Below are positions 1-7,382 of a DNA stretch of 7,679 nt, in pieces. A program made the position numbers and the translations under genes. Under the pieces are notes generated by a model. The model was not told where the DNA came from. It did not search any database and saw nothing but the letters and a program-made list of their open reading frames with translations. The DNA is taken from NCBI GenBank assembly GCA_937900975.1, contig CALCPC010000831.1, positions 1-7,679 of the forward strand. Direction: 5' to 3'. Position 1 is the stretch's first letter; the number at the start of each line of letters is the position of its first letter. The stretch is from an uncultured Paracoccaceae bacterium. Its GTDB lineage: Bacteria; Pseudomonadota; Alphaproteobacteria; Rhodobacterales; Rhodobacteraceae.

Positions 1-137
1 GGCATATTGCCGGCATCGTGCCCTGTGGGATCGAGGGGTATGGCGTCACGTCTCTGGAGGACCTTGGCCTGCCGGTGACGATGGCCGACGTCGATGTCGC
101 GCTCCAAAAAACGTTTGTCTCCGTCTTCGGGTCCTAG
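1..137 (+). CDS. lipB: Octanoyltransferase LipB, C-terminal fragment (5' end outside window)
   Basis: LipB moves the octanoyl group from acyl carrier protein to the lipoyl domains of 2-oxoacid dehydrogenases and the glycine cleavage H protein, the first step of lipoate synthesis in the cytoplasm. The reading frame enters at base 3 and gives 44 residues before the TAG at 135-137. The fragment contains [10 protein letters not shown] followed by GVTSLEDLG. The PCG cysteine corresponds to the acyl-thioester cysteine of the LipB family (Cys169 in E. coli), and the VTSLEDLG phrase is typical of proteobacterial LipB C-termini. The active-site lysine and the rest of the protein lie upstream of the window. 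The gene runs in the same direction as ctaD, but a 412-base gap argues against tight coupling. Assignment is by motif recognition. Confidence 0.85.
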   Translation, partial: HIAGIVPCGIEGYGVTSLEDLGLPVTMADVDVALQKTFVSVFGS

Positions 138-317
138 GGGTTCTCTCGGCGGGGTCTTGGTTTGAAAACCCGGCGCCAAAACGGTCGCTTGCGGCGCTTT
201 GGGGCAGCCTCTTTTGCGAACTGGCGGGCCTTGCGGATGACAAGCCTGCTGTTCCGCCGGCGGGCGCCGCGCGGCGCGCTCAAGGCATGCTGTTCCCCTC
301 CGCCGTCGGGCCAACAG

Positions 318-345
318 GCCGGCAGGGGCGGATGCCTTTGCCGGC
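318..345 (+). other. Strong 12-bp hairpin with GGAT tetraloop upstream of ctaD
   Basis: The left arm GCCGGCAGGGGC (318-329) pairs with the right arm GCCTTTGCCGGC (334-345) across the four-base loop GGAT. Ten pairs are Watson-Crick and two are G-U in RNA. The G-U pairs fit better on the plus-strand transcript, since on the minus strand they become A-C mismatches. No T-tract follows, so it is not a standard intrinsic terminator. It could be a Rho-linked end for lipB, part of a long ctaD leader, or a structured small RNA. The pairing is seen directly; the function is not known. Confidence 0.45.
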
Positions 346-469
346 GCTCACCGGCACGCGGCCCGGGCAGACGGGCGAGAGGCCGAGGGCGCCCTGTCCG
401 ACGCCCGCCAGCGCGCGCACTGTCAACGTGACGCGACAATAGAACGCTCATAAACCCACCTTTGGATGT

Positions 470-498
470 TTGTCCGCCCGCGGCGTTCACGATATCGA
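470..498 (+). promoter_or_regulatory. Candidate sigma-70 type promoter for ctaD
   Basis: TTGTCC (470-475; 4 of 6 to TTGACA) and TATCGA (493-498; 3 of 6 to TATAAT) are separated by 17 bases. This would give a leader of about 45 bases to the ATG at 550. The match is modest, and promoters in GC-rich alphaproteobacteria often have a weak -10, so this is only the best candidate I can see in the gap. Confidence 0.25.
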
Positions 499-537
499 CA
501 CTTTAGGTCGGCGAAAAATCGACCCGACACCTATTGA

Positions 538-2191
<1,654 letters not shown>

Positions 2192-2192
<1 letters not shown>

Positions 2193-2719
2193 TGTCCGAC
2201 GTCCTGCGACCTGAAACCGGGGCAGCCGCTGACGCGGCTGCCTTTCCCACACGCCAGACCCCGCCGATCTATACCGTGAAGCTATGGCCCCACCGCTCTC
2301 TTTCCGTGCGGGGCTTTCAGGGTCTGATCTTGTGTTTGGCGGTCGGCTTCCTCATCCCCCTTGTCCCGTTCCTTGGCACGCCGGTCGCTTGGGGGTTGTT
2401 GCCTTTCCTGATTGGTGCGCTGGTCGCCATCTATGCCGCGTTGATGCGCAGCTATGACGATGGAAAGCTGACCGAAACGCTGTGTCTTTGGCCGGATCTG
2501 ATCACCGTTGTCCGGGCAGAACCGCGCGGCGCCGTCAAGCGCTGGCACGCCAACCCGCATTGGGTGCGCACGCAGCTTCGCAACGACACCGCCATCGAAA
2601 GTTATCTCACCCTCACTGGAAACGGCCGCGAAATTGAATTGGGTTCTTTCTTGAGCCCGGGTGAGCGGCGCGCGGTTTACGGCCAGCTCTCAGCCGCGCT
2701 GGCGACGCTGAACCGCTAA
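2192..2719 (+). CDS. DUF2244 domain integral membrane protein
   Basis: The 175-residue product has a short N-terminal region, then PHRSLSVRGF (33-42), two closely spaced hydrophobic segments (about 43-62 and 66-84) and a cytoplasmic-type C-terminal part with DLITVVR, RWHANPHWVR and LTGNGREIELGSFLSPGER. This order and these phrases fit the DUF2244 family, whose function is not established. Its ATG shares the A of the ctaD stop (TAATG at 2190-2194), so translation is probably coupled to ctaD. The nearby purine stretch AAAAAGGG is only a weak ribosome-binding site. The neighbourhood suggests a role with cytochrome oxidase or in the membrane, but that is inference. If the upstream ctaD frame is truly broken, ribosomes in the 550 frame would stop at 1101 and coupling would be lost, lowering expression. 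Length is normal and no damage is visible. Confidence 0.8.
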
Positions 2720-2764
2720 AACCGCGGTATCACGCGCCGGCCGCAGACTTACACAATAGGGCCC

Positions 2765-2779
2765 AAAACGCCACGTTTT
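2765..2779 (+). terminator. Candidate terminator after the DUF2244 gene
   Basis: AAAACG (2765-2770) and CGTTTT (2774-2779) form a 6-bp stem with a three-base loop CCA, 46 bases after the DUF2244 stop, with one further T after it. The stem is AT-rich at its base, so the T-run is partly inside it, and its short GC core makes it weak. The symmetry means it could act for either convergent gene. No better terminator is visible for the ctaD/DUF2244 unit. Confidence 0.35.
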
Positions 2780-2810
2780 TGCGGGGTTTTTGCGGGGCTA
2801 GACCGTGGCG
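2769..2810. repeat. Inverted repeat enclosing a perfect 11-bp tandem duplication
   Basis: TTTTTGCGGGG occurs twice back to back (2776-2786 and 2787-2797) with no mismatch. The pair is enclosed by a perfect 7-bp inverted repeat, CGCCACG (2769-2775) and CGTGGCG (2804-2810). It lies outside genes, so a change in copy number would not alter a protein. The repeats are seen directly; any role, for example in transcription ending, is a guess. Confidence 0.6.
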
Positions 2811-2980
2811 CTCGGCGTTTGGCGCTGCCACCGCGCGGGGCAGGGCGATGGCCGCGCGCCCGCCCAAACTGGCAGAGCTTATCCCCTGCCGCCCGGAACG
2901 CGCTGCCAATGCGGCACGCCACAGACCGGTCGTCCGGGCGCATGTCCAACGCCGTTGGCCCGGCCCGACGGGGCAGGGCT

Positions 2981-3919
2981 TTAGACAGTTTTAAGATCCG
3001 CCGTTCTGGGCGGATCGCAGCCGACGCGCCCGCAGTTAAGCGCCGCCGCTTCCGCCGCGGTGCGCAGGAGCGCGCTGATTGTTTCGCGCTCTGCCTTGGC
3101 CAGGGCGCCCGGCGCCGTCAGGCCACGATGGCGGGTCTGGGCAAGCAGCGTGCCCATAAATGTGTCGCCGGCCCCGACTGTGTCTTTCAGCGCCTCAACG
3201 GGATGCGCCGGCACCGAAACCGTGCCGCCCGCTGTGAACCCGCGCGCCCCCTCGCCGCCAAGCGTCAGAACCAGAAGCTCGGCCCCCGACGCACGAAAGA
3301 CAGCCTCGGCCGCCGTCTCTGGCGCCGCACCGGGCGCGATCCACGCGATGTCCTCATCGCTAAGCTTGATCAGCCGCGCGTGCCCGAAAAGATGGGTAAG
3401 CCGGGTGCGGTAACTGGCCTCGTCCTCGATAAAATTGGCGCGCACATTCGGGTCGATCGCCGTGAAAAACCTCCGCTTTGCCAGCGTTTCGAACACCTCT
3501 GCCCACGCCGCGCCATCCCGCCGTCCGGTCAGCGCGAGCGAGCCCACATAGACCGTGTCGGCGGCCGCCGGCAGCGCGGCCAGAAGGCCGGCGGCCGTGA
3601 CGTCCCGCTCCGCCGTATTCTCGCGGTAAAACTCATAGCGCGGCTGGCCATCGGCAAGCGAGACAAGGGCCAGCGAGGTGGGCCGCGGCGACGGCGGGGC
3701 AAGGCAGGCGACGCCATCGCGGCCAAGATCGGCCCGCACCAAAGTGCCAAGCCGGTCTTCGGCAATCGGCGTCAGATAGCCAACCGGCACATCCTGGCGG
3801 GCGGCGGACTTTGCGGTGTTCAGCGGCGAGCCGCCAACCACCGCCCGGTAGAGCGGCGCACCGGCGGTGCCGCCGGTCTCGATAAAATCGATCAGGTTCT
3901 CACCGCCAACGACGATCAT
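2981..3919 (-). CDS. PfkB-family sugar kinase, probably fructokinase
   Basis: The 312-residue cytoplasmic kinase is expected to transfer a phosphate from ATP to a sugar; fructose is the likeliest substrate. In order: MIVVGGENLIDF at the N-terminus; the sugar-binding segment VGGSPLNTAKSAARQ (28-42); DPNVR (156-160); KLSDED (185-190); LTLGGEGA (218-225); and the PfkB signature DTVGAGDTF (246-254), whose last Asp (252) is the catalytic base. The C-terminal ALNCGRVGCDPP (293-304) resembles fructokinases of Rhodobacterales. Length is normal for the family. The start is supported by GGAGG (3934-3930) ten bases upstream. The gene stands alone on the minus strand, divergent from the c-di-GMP gene. 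The fructokinase call rests on recalled family resemblance; ribokinase-like or 2-keto-3-deoxygluconate kinase activity cannot be excluded. Confidence 0.85.
   Translation of the reverse strand: MIVVGGENLIDFIETGGTAGAPLYRAVVGGSPLNTAKSAARQDVPVGYLTPIAEDRLGTLVRADLGRDGVACLAPPSPRPTSLALVSLADGQPRYEFYRENTAERDVTAAGLLAALPAAADTVYVGSLALTGRRDGAAWAEVFETLAKRRFFTAIDPNVRANFIEDEASYRTRLTHLFGHARLIKLSDEDIAWIAPGAAPETAAEAVFRASGAELLVLTLGGEGARGFTAGGTVSVPAHPVEALKDTVGAGDTFMGTLLAQTRHRGLTAPGALAKAERETISALLRTAAEAAALNCGRVGCDPPRTADLKTV
2995..3016 (-). terminator. Hairpin over the 3' end of the sugar kinase gene
   Basis: GATCCGCC (2995-3002) and GGCGGATC (3009-3016) form a perfect 8-bp stem with a six-base loop, about 12 bases before the kinase stop codon. 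On the minus strand it is followed by CTTAAAACTG, which is a poor T-tract. It may help end or stabilise the transcript, but it also encodes the conserved CDPP and AD residues, so the symmetry could be partly accidental. Confidence 0.3.
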
Positions 3920-3937
3920 CTCAATCCACCCTCCCCA

Positions 3938-3952
3938 GGGGCGCGACGCCCC
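3938..3952 (-). other. Leader hairpin just upstream of the sugar kinase ribosome-binding site
   Basis: GGGGCG (3938-3943) and CGCCCC (3947-3952) form a 6-bp stem with loop CGA. In the minus-strand transcript the hairpin sits directly before the GGGGAGGG ribosome-binding segment. It could affect ribosome access or mRNA stability. A comparable hairpin precedes the TRAP permease gene at 7346-7364. Confidence 0.4.
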
Positions 3953-3958
3953 GGGCGC

Positions 3959-3989
3959 ATAAACGCCGTTTGGATTAGCCAGTTGTCAA
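3959..3989 (-). promoter_or_regulatory. Candidate promoter of the sugar kinase gene
   Basis: Read on the minus strand, a perfect TTGACA (3989-3984) is followed after 19 bases by GTTTAT (3964-3959), a 3 of 6 match to the -10 consensus. This would place transcription start about 30-35 bases before the kinase ATG. The -35 is strong; the spacer is longer than ideal and the -10 is weak. I see no comparable promoter for the divergent c-di-GMP gene. Confidence 0.4.
3961..3971. promoter_or_regulatory. Possible operator palindrome inside the sugar kinase promoter
   Basis: AAACG-C-CGTTT is a perfect 11-base palindrome overlapping the spacer and the start of the putative -10 of the kinase promoter, where a repressor site would be expected. 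The core resembles half-sites used by LacI-family sugar regulators, but those operators normally have an even-spaced CG centre, so the family is uncertain. No regulator gene is in the window. Confidence 0.25.
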
Positions 3990-4001
3990 CCCATCCCGGC
4001 G

Positions 4002-6473
4002 ATGGTCGGGCTTTCAGACGATGGATCACCCGGCCGGCGCCGGGAAGCGAAAGTTGCGATGCCCGGCCAAATCCACGCCTCGGAAACCGACGCTGCCCTG
4101 CTGATTTGGCGGGACGACACCGGCGACGCCGCGGCAGAGGTGCTGTGGTGCGACGCGGCCCTGCACCCCTGGTTGACAGCAGAAGGCGCGGGCTGGGCAG
4201 ACGGTCTGGCCACGACGGCGGCAGAGGGTCCGCTTACGGCGGAGATCGCCGGAAACCCTGTTGCGTTGACCCGCCGCTCGCTTGGTCCCGGTCTTTGGAT
4301 GGCCTTGGGCGCGCGCCCCTTGGGGCAAGGGGCGGCGCCCTGCAAGCCGACCCTTGCCGATCACGCCGGACTTGTCGCGTTTCGCGCCGAGACTGGCGTC
4401 TTTCTTGAGGTTACGGCCGCCTTTGCCGCGCTTTTTTCCACAATACCGGCGGATATGATTGGGCGCGACCTCGCCGAATTTACCACCGATGGCCTTCTTC
4501 TTGGACTGCCAATCGAAGCCTGGCCTGCGGACCAGCCCACGGTTGAGGCGGAGTATCACGCCCAAGACGCGGGTCGGACCTTGCGTCTGAAAGCCACGCG
4601 CGCGGGCGGGGCAGGGGCGATCTTGGGCCATGGCGAAGATGTCACGGCGTTGCGCAAACTGACCCTTGAGACGTCGCGAAAGACCCGAACCGTGGCCAGC
4701 GCCTATAACCGTCTTGAGGCCGCGCTCGACGCGATGACCGATGCCTTCGTTGTCTATGACCGCGACGACCGGCTGACCCATTGCAACCGGGCGTTCCGCA
4801 CCTTGCACGGATCTGCCGGCGCTTATGTGCGGCTCGGGATGACGCATCGGCAGATCCTGGACCTCTGCCTTGACCACGGCATTTTTGCCACTGGCGACAC
4901 GCCACGGGATGCGTTCGTCGCAGAGTTCGAACGCACGCGCATTGAAAGCCGCGGACGCGATCATCTGCGCCAATTTGCGGACGGTCGGTGGATTCTGCGC
5001 AAGGAAATCCCCCTGCCCAGCGGCGATGTCGTCGGGCTGCGCGTCGATGTGACGGAGATGAAGCAGCGTGAGATCATGCTGCTTGAAGCGCAGGAAGCGA
5101 CAGAAATGGCGCAATCGCGGTTGCGCGCGGCGCTGGAGACCATGGATGAGGCGATCTTCATCTATGATAGCGAGGATCGCCTGGCGCTCAGCAACCGCCA
5201 CGGCACCGTGCTGCAACCCAAGGCCCTTACCGGCACGACCTTTGAAGAGACGCTGCGCGCCTCGATCCGTCGCGGCCAGATCCAGGAGGCGATCGGCCAG
5301 GAGGAAGAATGGCTGGCCCGGCGGATGGAGCTTCACCGCGATCCCGACGGTCCCTTTGAGGTGACCACGCGCGACGGCACCGTCTACCGCATTCGGGAGT
5401 ATAAAAGCGATATCGGCGACACCGTCGTTTTGCGCAGCAACATATCGGAGGAACGTCAGCGCGAGACGGCGCTGAAATGCGCGTGGCAGGCGGCAGAGAC
5501 GGCACAGGCCCGTCTCGACGCCGCCATCGATGCCCTGCCAGAGCCGCTGCTTTTGTTTGACAGCGCGGAAAGGCTGGTTGCCAGCAACGATAAGATCCGC
5601 GCCATCGGCGACGAGGTTCGCCAAGCGCTGCAAAAGGGCCGGACCTACCGTGACATTCTGTGGGACCTGGCACGATCGGGGCTGTACCCGGACGCGGAAG
5701 GGCGGATTGGCGATTGGATCGAACAGCGCCTGGCGCGGTTCCGCAGCTTGGGCGAACCCCAAGAAGTCCGCTTTGCCGGTGGCGGCGTCTACCAGTTTTC
5801 AGAGCGCCGAACCTCAATCGGCGACACTGTTGCGTTGCGCGTCGATGTTTCGCAGCACCGGGCGCTGCAACGTAAACTTGCGACCTATGCCAACGACTTA
5901 CGCCAATCCCGCGATGTTGCCGAACAACGCAATCAGGAATTGGAGCGCGCCCGCGCAAATCTGGAGCACAATGCGATCCACGACGCGTTGACGGGTCTTG
6001 GCAATCGCCGGTTTCTCGATGCGCTTTTGACCGAAAAGATCGATCCGGCGGGCAAGGATCACGGCGTTTTCGCGTTGATGCATGTCGATCTCGCCAACTT
6101 CAAGGGCATCAACGACACGATGGGTCATGCCGCCGGCGACGCGGTTTTGCAGCATGTGGCGGAGATCCTGCGCAGCCATGTCGGGCCTGGCGATGCGGTG
6201 GCGCGGGTCGGCGGCGATGAGTTTATGATCGTCGCAGGGTTGGAGCATGACATGGCCACGCTGACCGGCTTGGCCGAGGCTTTAATCGCCGCCGCCGCGC
6301 GGCCCATACCTTTTGGCGATCAGACCTTGACGGTGGGGCTCAGCGTCGGGATGGCCGAGGTCGAGCCCGAGATGCCTGGCCCGCGGGAGTTGATGATCAA
6401 CTCCGACATTGCGCTTTACCGCGCGTATTCGCTGGGGCGCGGCTGCTGGTTGGTGTTCGACCCCCGGCTGTAG
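4002..6473 (+). CDS. PAS-GGDEF part of an amber-interrupted c-di-GMP regulator
   Basis: As read, this is an 823-residue soluble protein with no membrane segment. A weak PAS-like region (about 124-220) is followed by three related PAS-like units starting near 234, 377 and 507, each opening with a helix plus a Y/FD..DRL..(C/S)N segment and closing with a GD.V.LR segment. A coiled linker (about 625-657) leads to a GGDEF domain (about 658-815). The domain keeps DLANFKGIND (Asp696, Asn704), GHAAGD (Asp713) and GGDEF (737-741). Two features are off: the I-site RxxD is GPGD (728-731), so product inhibition is unlikely, and the usual ALYRAK has Tyr809 for the lysine that contacts GTP phosphate in PleD (Lys442). 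The frame then hits TAG at 6471-6473, exactly where GGDEF-EAL proteins continue. The ATG at 4002 lacks a ribosome-binding site; the in-frame ATG at 4059 has GGAAG upstream and may be the true start. Confidence 0.8.
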   Translation: MVGLSDDGSPGRRREAKVAMPGQIHASETDAALLIWRDDTGDAAAEVLWCDAALHPWLTAEGAGWADGLATTAAEGPLTAEIAGNPVALTRRSLGPGLWMALGARPLGQGAAPCKPTLADHAGLVAFRAETGVFLEVTAAFAALFSTIPADMIGRDLAEFTTDGLLLGLPIEAWPADQPTVEAEYHAQDAGRTLRLKATRAGGAGAILGHGEDVTALRKLTLETSRKTRTVASAYNRLEAALDAMTDAFVVYDRDDRLTHCNRAFRTLHGSAGAYVRLGMTHRQILDLCLDHGIFATGDTPRDAFVAEFERTRIESRGRDHLRQFADGRWILRKEIPLPSGDVVGLRVDVTEMKQREIMLLEAQEATEMAQSRLRAALETMDEAIFIYDSEDRLALSNRHGTVLQPKALTGTTFEETLRASIRRGQIQEAIGQEEEWLARRMELHRDPDGPFEVTTRDGTVYRIREYKSDIGDTVVLRSNISEERQRETALKCAWQAAETAQARLDAAIDALPEPLLLFDSAERLVASNDKIRAIGDEVRQALQKGRTYRDILWDLARSGLYPDAEGRIGDWIEQRLARFRSLGEPQEVRFAGGGVYQFSERRTSIGDTVALRVDVSQHRALQRKLATYANDLRQSRDVAEQRNQELERARANLEHNAIHDALTGLGNRRFLDALLTEKIDPAGKDHGVFALMHVDLANFKGINDTMGHAAGDAVLQHVAEILRSHVGPGDAVARVGGDEFMIVAGLEHDMATLTGLAEALIAAAARPIPFGDQTLTVGLSVGMAEVEPEMPGPRELMINSDIALYRAYSLGRGCWLVFDPRL
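6471..6473 (+). other. In-frame TAG splitting a GGDEF-EAL gene
   Basis: The bases after the TAG continue in the same frame as AEVEERKRLADELLRA and then the EAL domain. Related GGDEF-EAL proteins typically have a linker like FDP-x-x-Q-A-E-V-E here, so the ancestral codon was probably CAG (Gln), and a single C-to-T change explains the stop. Restoring it gives one open frame of 1093 residues from 4002 to 7283. Confidence 0.8.
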
Positions 6474-6479
6474 GCCGAA

Positions 6480-7283
6480 GTGGAAGAGCGTAAGCGCCTG
6501 GCCGATGAGCTTTTGCGGGCTGTCGAGGGTCAGGAATTCGTGGCGGTCTACCAGCCTAAGATCGATGCGACCACGGGCCTTTTAAGCTCGGTCGAGGCTT
6601 TGGTGCGCTGGCAGCACCCGACGCGCGGCTTGGTATCGCCGGCACAGTTTCTGGGCGTCGCCAGCGACCTTGGCCTGCTTGCGCGGATCGATTCCCAAAT
6701 CTTGGACCGCGTGGTGGAAGACCGCAATTATTGGATCGACGCCGGGGTCGACATCCCGCAGGTGTCCATCAACGTGTCGGGCGCGCGGCTGCGCGATATC
6801 TCGCTGATTTCAGACATCCGCCGGGCGGGGTTTCCCCCGGGCACGCTGTCGGTTGAATTGCTCGAATCGATCTTTCTCGACAACGCCGACACCGTCGTCG
6901 ATTGGGCCTTAGAGCAGTTCGAAGAGCTTGGCGTGCCCGTCGAACTCGACGATTTCGGGACCGGCCATTCCTCTATCGTCGGTCTGATCAACCTTAAGCC
7001 GAGCGGCATCAAAATCGACCGGCAATTCATTCTGCCAATGCTTGAAAGCAACGAAAACACGGCCCTTGTCGCCTCGATCATCGAGATCGGCCGCTCCCTC
7101 AACGTCAATGTCACCGCGGAAGGGGTGGAAACGGCCGGGCAGGCGCAACTGTTGCGCTCATTGGGCTGCGACACGTTGCAGGGTTTTTTCTTCGCCCCGC
7201 CCCTGACGCGGGAGGCGATTGTGCGCTATGTCCGCAACGCCAGTGCCGAGGCCGAAAAACTGACCGCTGGGAGCAAAGGTTAA
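6480..7283 (+). CDS. EAL-domain c-di-GMP phosphodiesterase part of the same interrupted gene
   Basis: EAL enzymes cut cyclic di-GMP to pGpG using two metal ions. The 267-residue frame, opening with GTG at 6480, contains the whole domain: QPK (25-27), EALVRW with the signature EAL (39-41), Asn98 in INVS, Glu126 in VELLES, DDFGTG (157-162), Lys178 and Asp180 in IKID, Glu214 in AEGVET and Gln234 in LQGFFFAPPL. All metal-binding and catalytic positions I can check are present, so this half should be active if made. It begins 6 bases after the upstream TAG, in the same frame, with no visible ribosome-binding site. Expression would need reinitiation or readthrough. The simplest view is that it is the C-terminal half of a PAS-GGDEF-EAL protein; a true two-gene arrangement is less likely. 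The TRAP transporter gene follows after 99 bases. Confidence 0.85.
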   Translation: MEERKRLADELLRAVEGQEFVAVYQPKIDATTGLLSSVEALVRWQHPTRGLVSPAQFLGVASDLGLLARIDSQILDRVVEDRNYWIDAGVDIPQVSINVSGARLRDISLISDIRRAGFPPGTLSVELLESIFLDNADTVVDWALEQFEELGVPVELDDFGTGHSSIVGLINLKPSGIKIDRQFILPMLESNENTALVASIIEIGRSLNVNVTAEGVETAGQAQLLRSLGCDTLQGFFFAPPLTREAIVRYVRNASAEAEKLTAGSKG

Positions 7284-7301
7284 GACCGCGCCCGCGCCCG
7301 C

Positions 7302-7330
7302 TTGACACGCCTCCGGGCTTCGCAGAGCAT
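7302..7330 (+). promoter_or_regulatory. Candidate promoter of the TRAP transporter gene
   Basis: A perfect TTGACA lies at 7302-7307. Seventeen bases later is GAGCAT (7325-7330), a poor -10. The start would fall about 45 bases before the GTG at 7383. The case rests on the -35 only. The sigma-54 pattern (GG and GC ten bases apart) does not fit. Confidence 0.3.
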
Positions 7331-7345
7331 CCGCTTGCATCAAGA

Positions 7346-7364
7346 CGCCCGGACCAACCGGGCG
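7346..7364 (+). other. 7-bp hairpin upstream of the TRAP permease start
   Basis: CGCCCGG (7346-7352) and CCGGGCG (7358-7364) form a perfect stem with loop ACCAA. It sits between the end of the EAL frame and the ribosome-binding site of the next gene. No T-run follows, so it is not a usual terminator. It is more likely a leader hairpin or an operator. Confidence 0.4.
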
Positions 7365-7367
7365 CAA

Positions 7368-7379
7368 CCCTGGGGAGGG
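7368..7379 (+). promoter_or_regulatory. Ribosome-binding segment shared with the sugar kinase leader
   Basis: CCCTGGGGAGGG holds the GGAGG core (7374-7378) that sets the GTG start at 7383, with a short spacing of four bases. The identical 12 bases occur on the minus strand at 3940-3929 before the sugar kinase gene. Confidence 0.55.
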
Positions 7380-7382
7380 GGC

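Larger units (their letters stand above)
2720..2980. other. Convergent intergenic region between DUF2244 gene and sugar kinase gene
   Basis: The genes on both sides point towards this 261-base stretch. It begins with an 8-bp palindrome ACCGCGGT just after the DUF2244 stop and then has a cluster of small repeats at 2765-2810. From about 2811 to 2980 I see only GC-rich sequence. The short open frames there, on either strand, encode Arg/Ala-rich peptides with no recognisable motif, and I do not call them. Confidence 0.5.

Noticed and set aside
134..490. Open frames on both strands in the lipB-ctaD gap (118 aa minus; 89 aa plus at 162-431)
   Set aside because: Arg/Pro/Gly-rich composition, no recognisable motif and no clear ribosome-binding site. 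They mirror each other as expected from GC-rich non-coding DNA.
2811..2980. Small protein gene in the convergent region (plus 2779-2994 or minus 2749-2949)
   Set aside because: Arg/Ala-rich peptides with no motif. One overlaps the kinase 3' end, and the other starts without a ribosome-binding site I can recognise.
2819..4408. 529-residue open frame on the plus strand
   Set aside because: Mostly antisense to the PfkB kinase, then out of frame over the c-di-GMP gene. Arg-rich with no domain.
4026..5762. 578-residue open frame on the minus strand
   Set aside because: Antisense to the PAS-GGDEF coding sequence, which has clear domain motifs. No start signal or domain of its own.
6471..6479. Recoding of the TAG as pyrrolysine or through a readthrough signal
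   Set aside because: No known readthrough context such as CAA TTA follows, and pyrrolysine use is not expected in this kind of organism. A CAG to TAG mutation is simpler.
7300..7330. Sigma-54 promoter before the TRAP gene
   Set aside because: The GG and GC elements at -24/-12 with ten-base spacing are absent.
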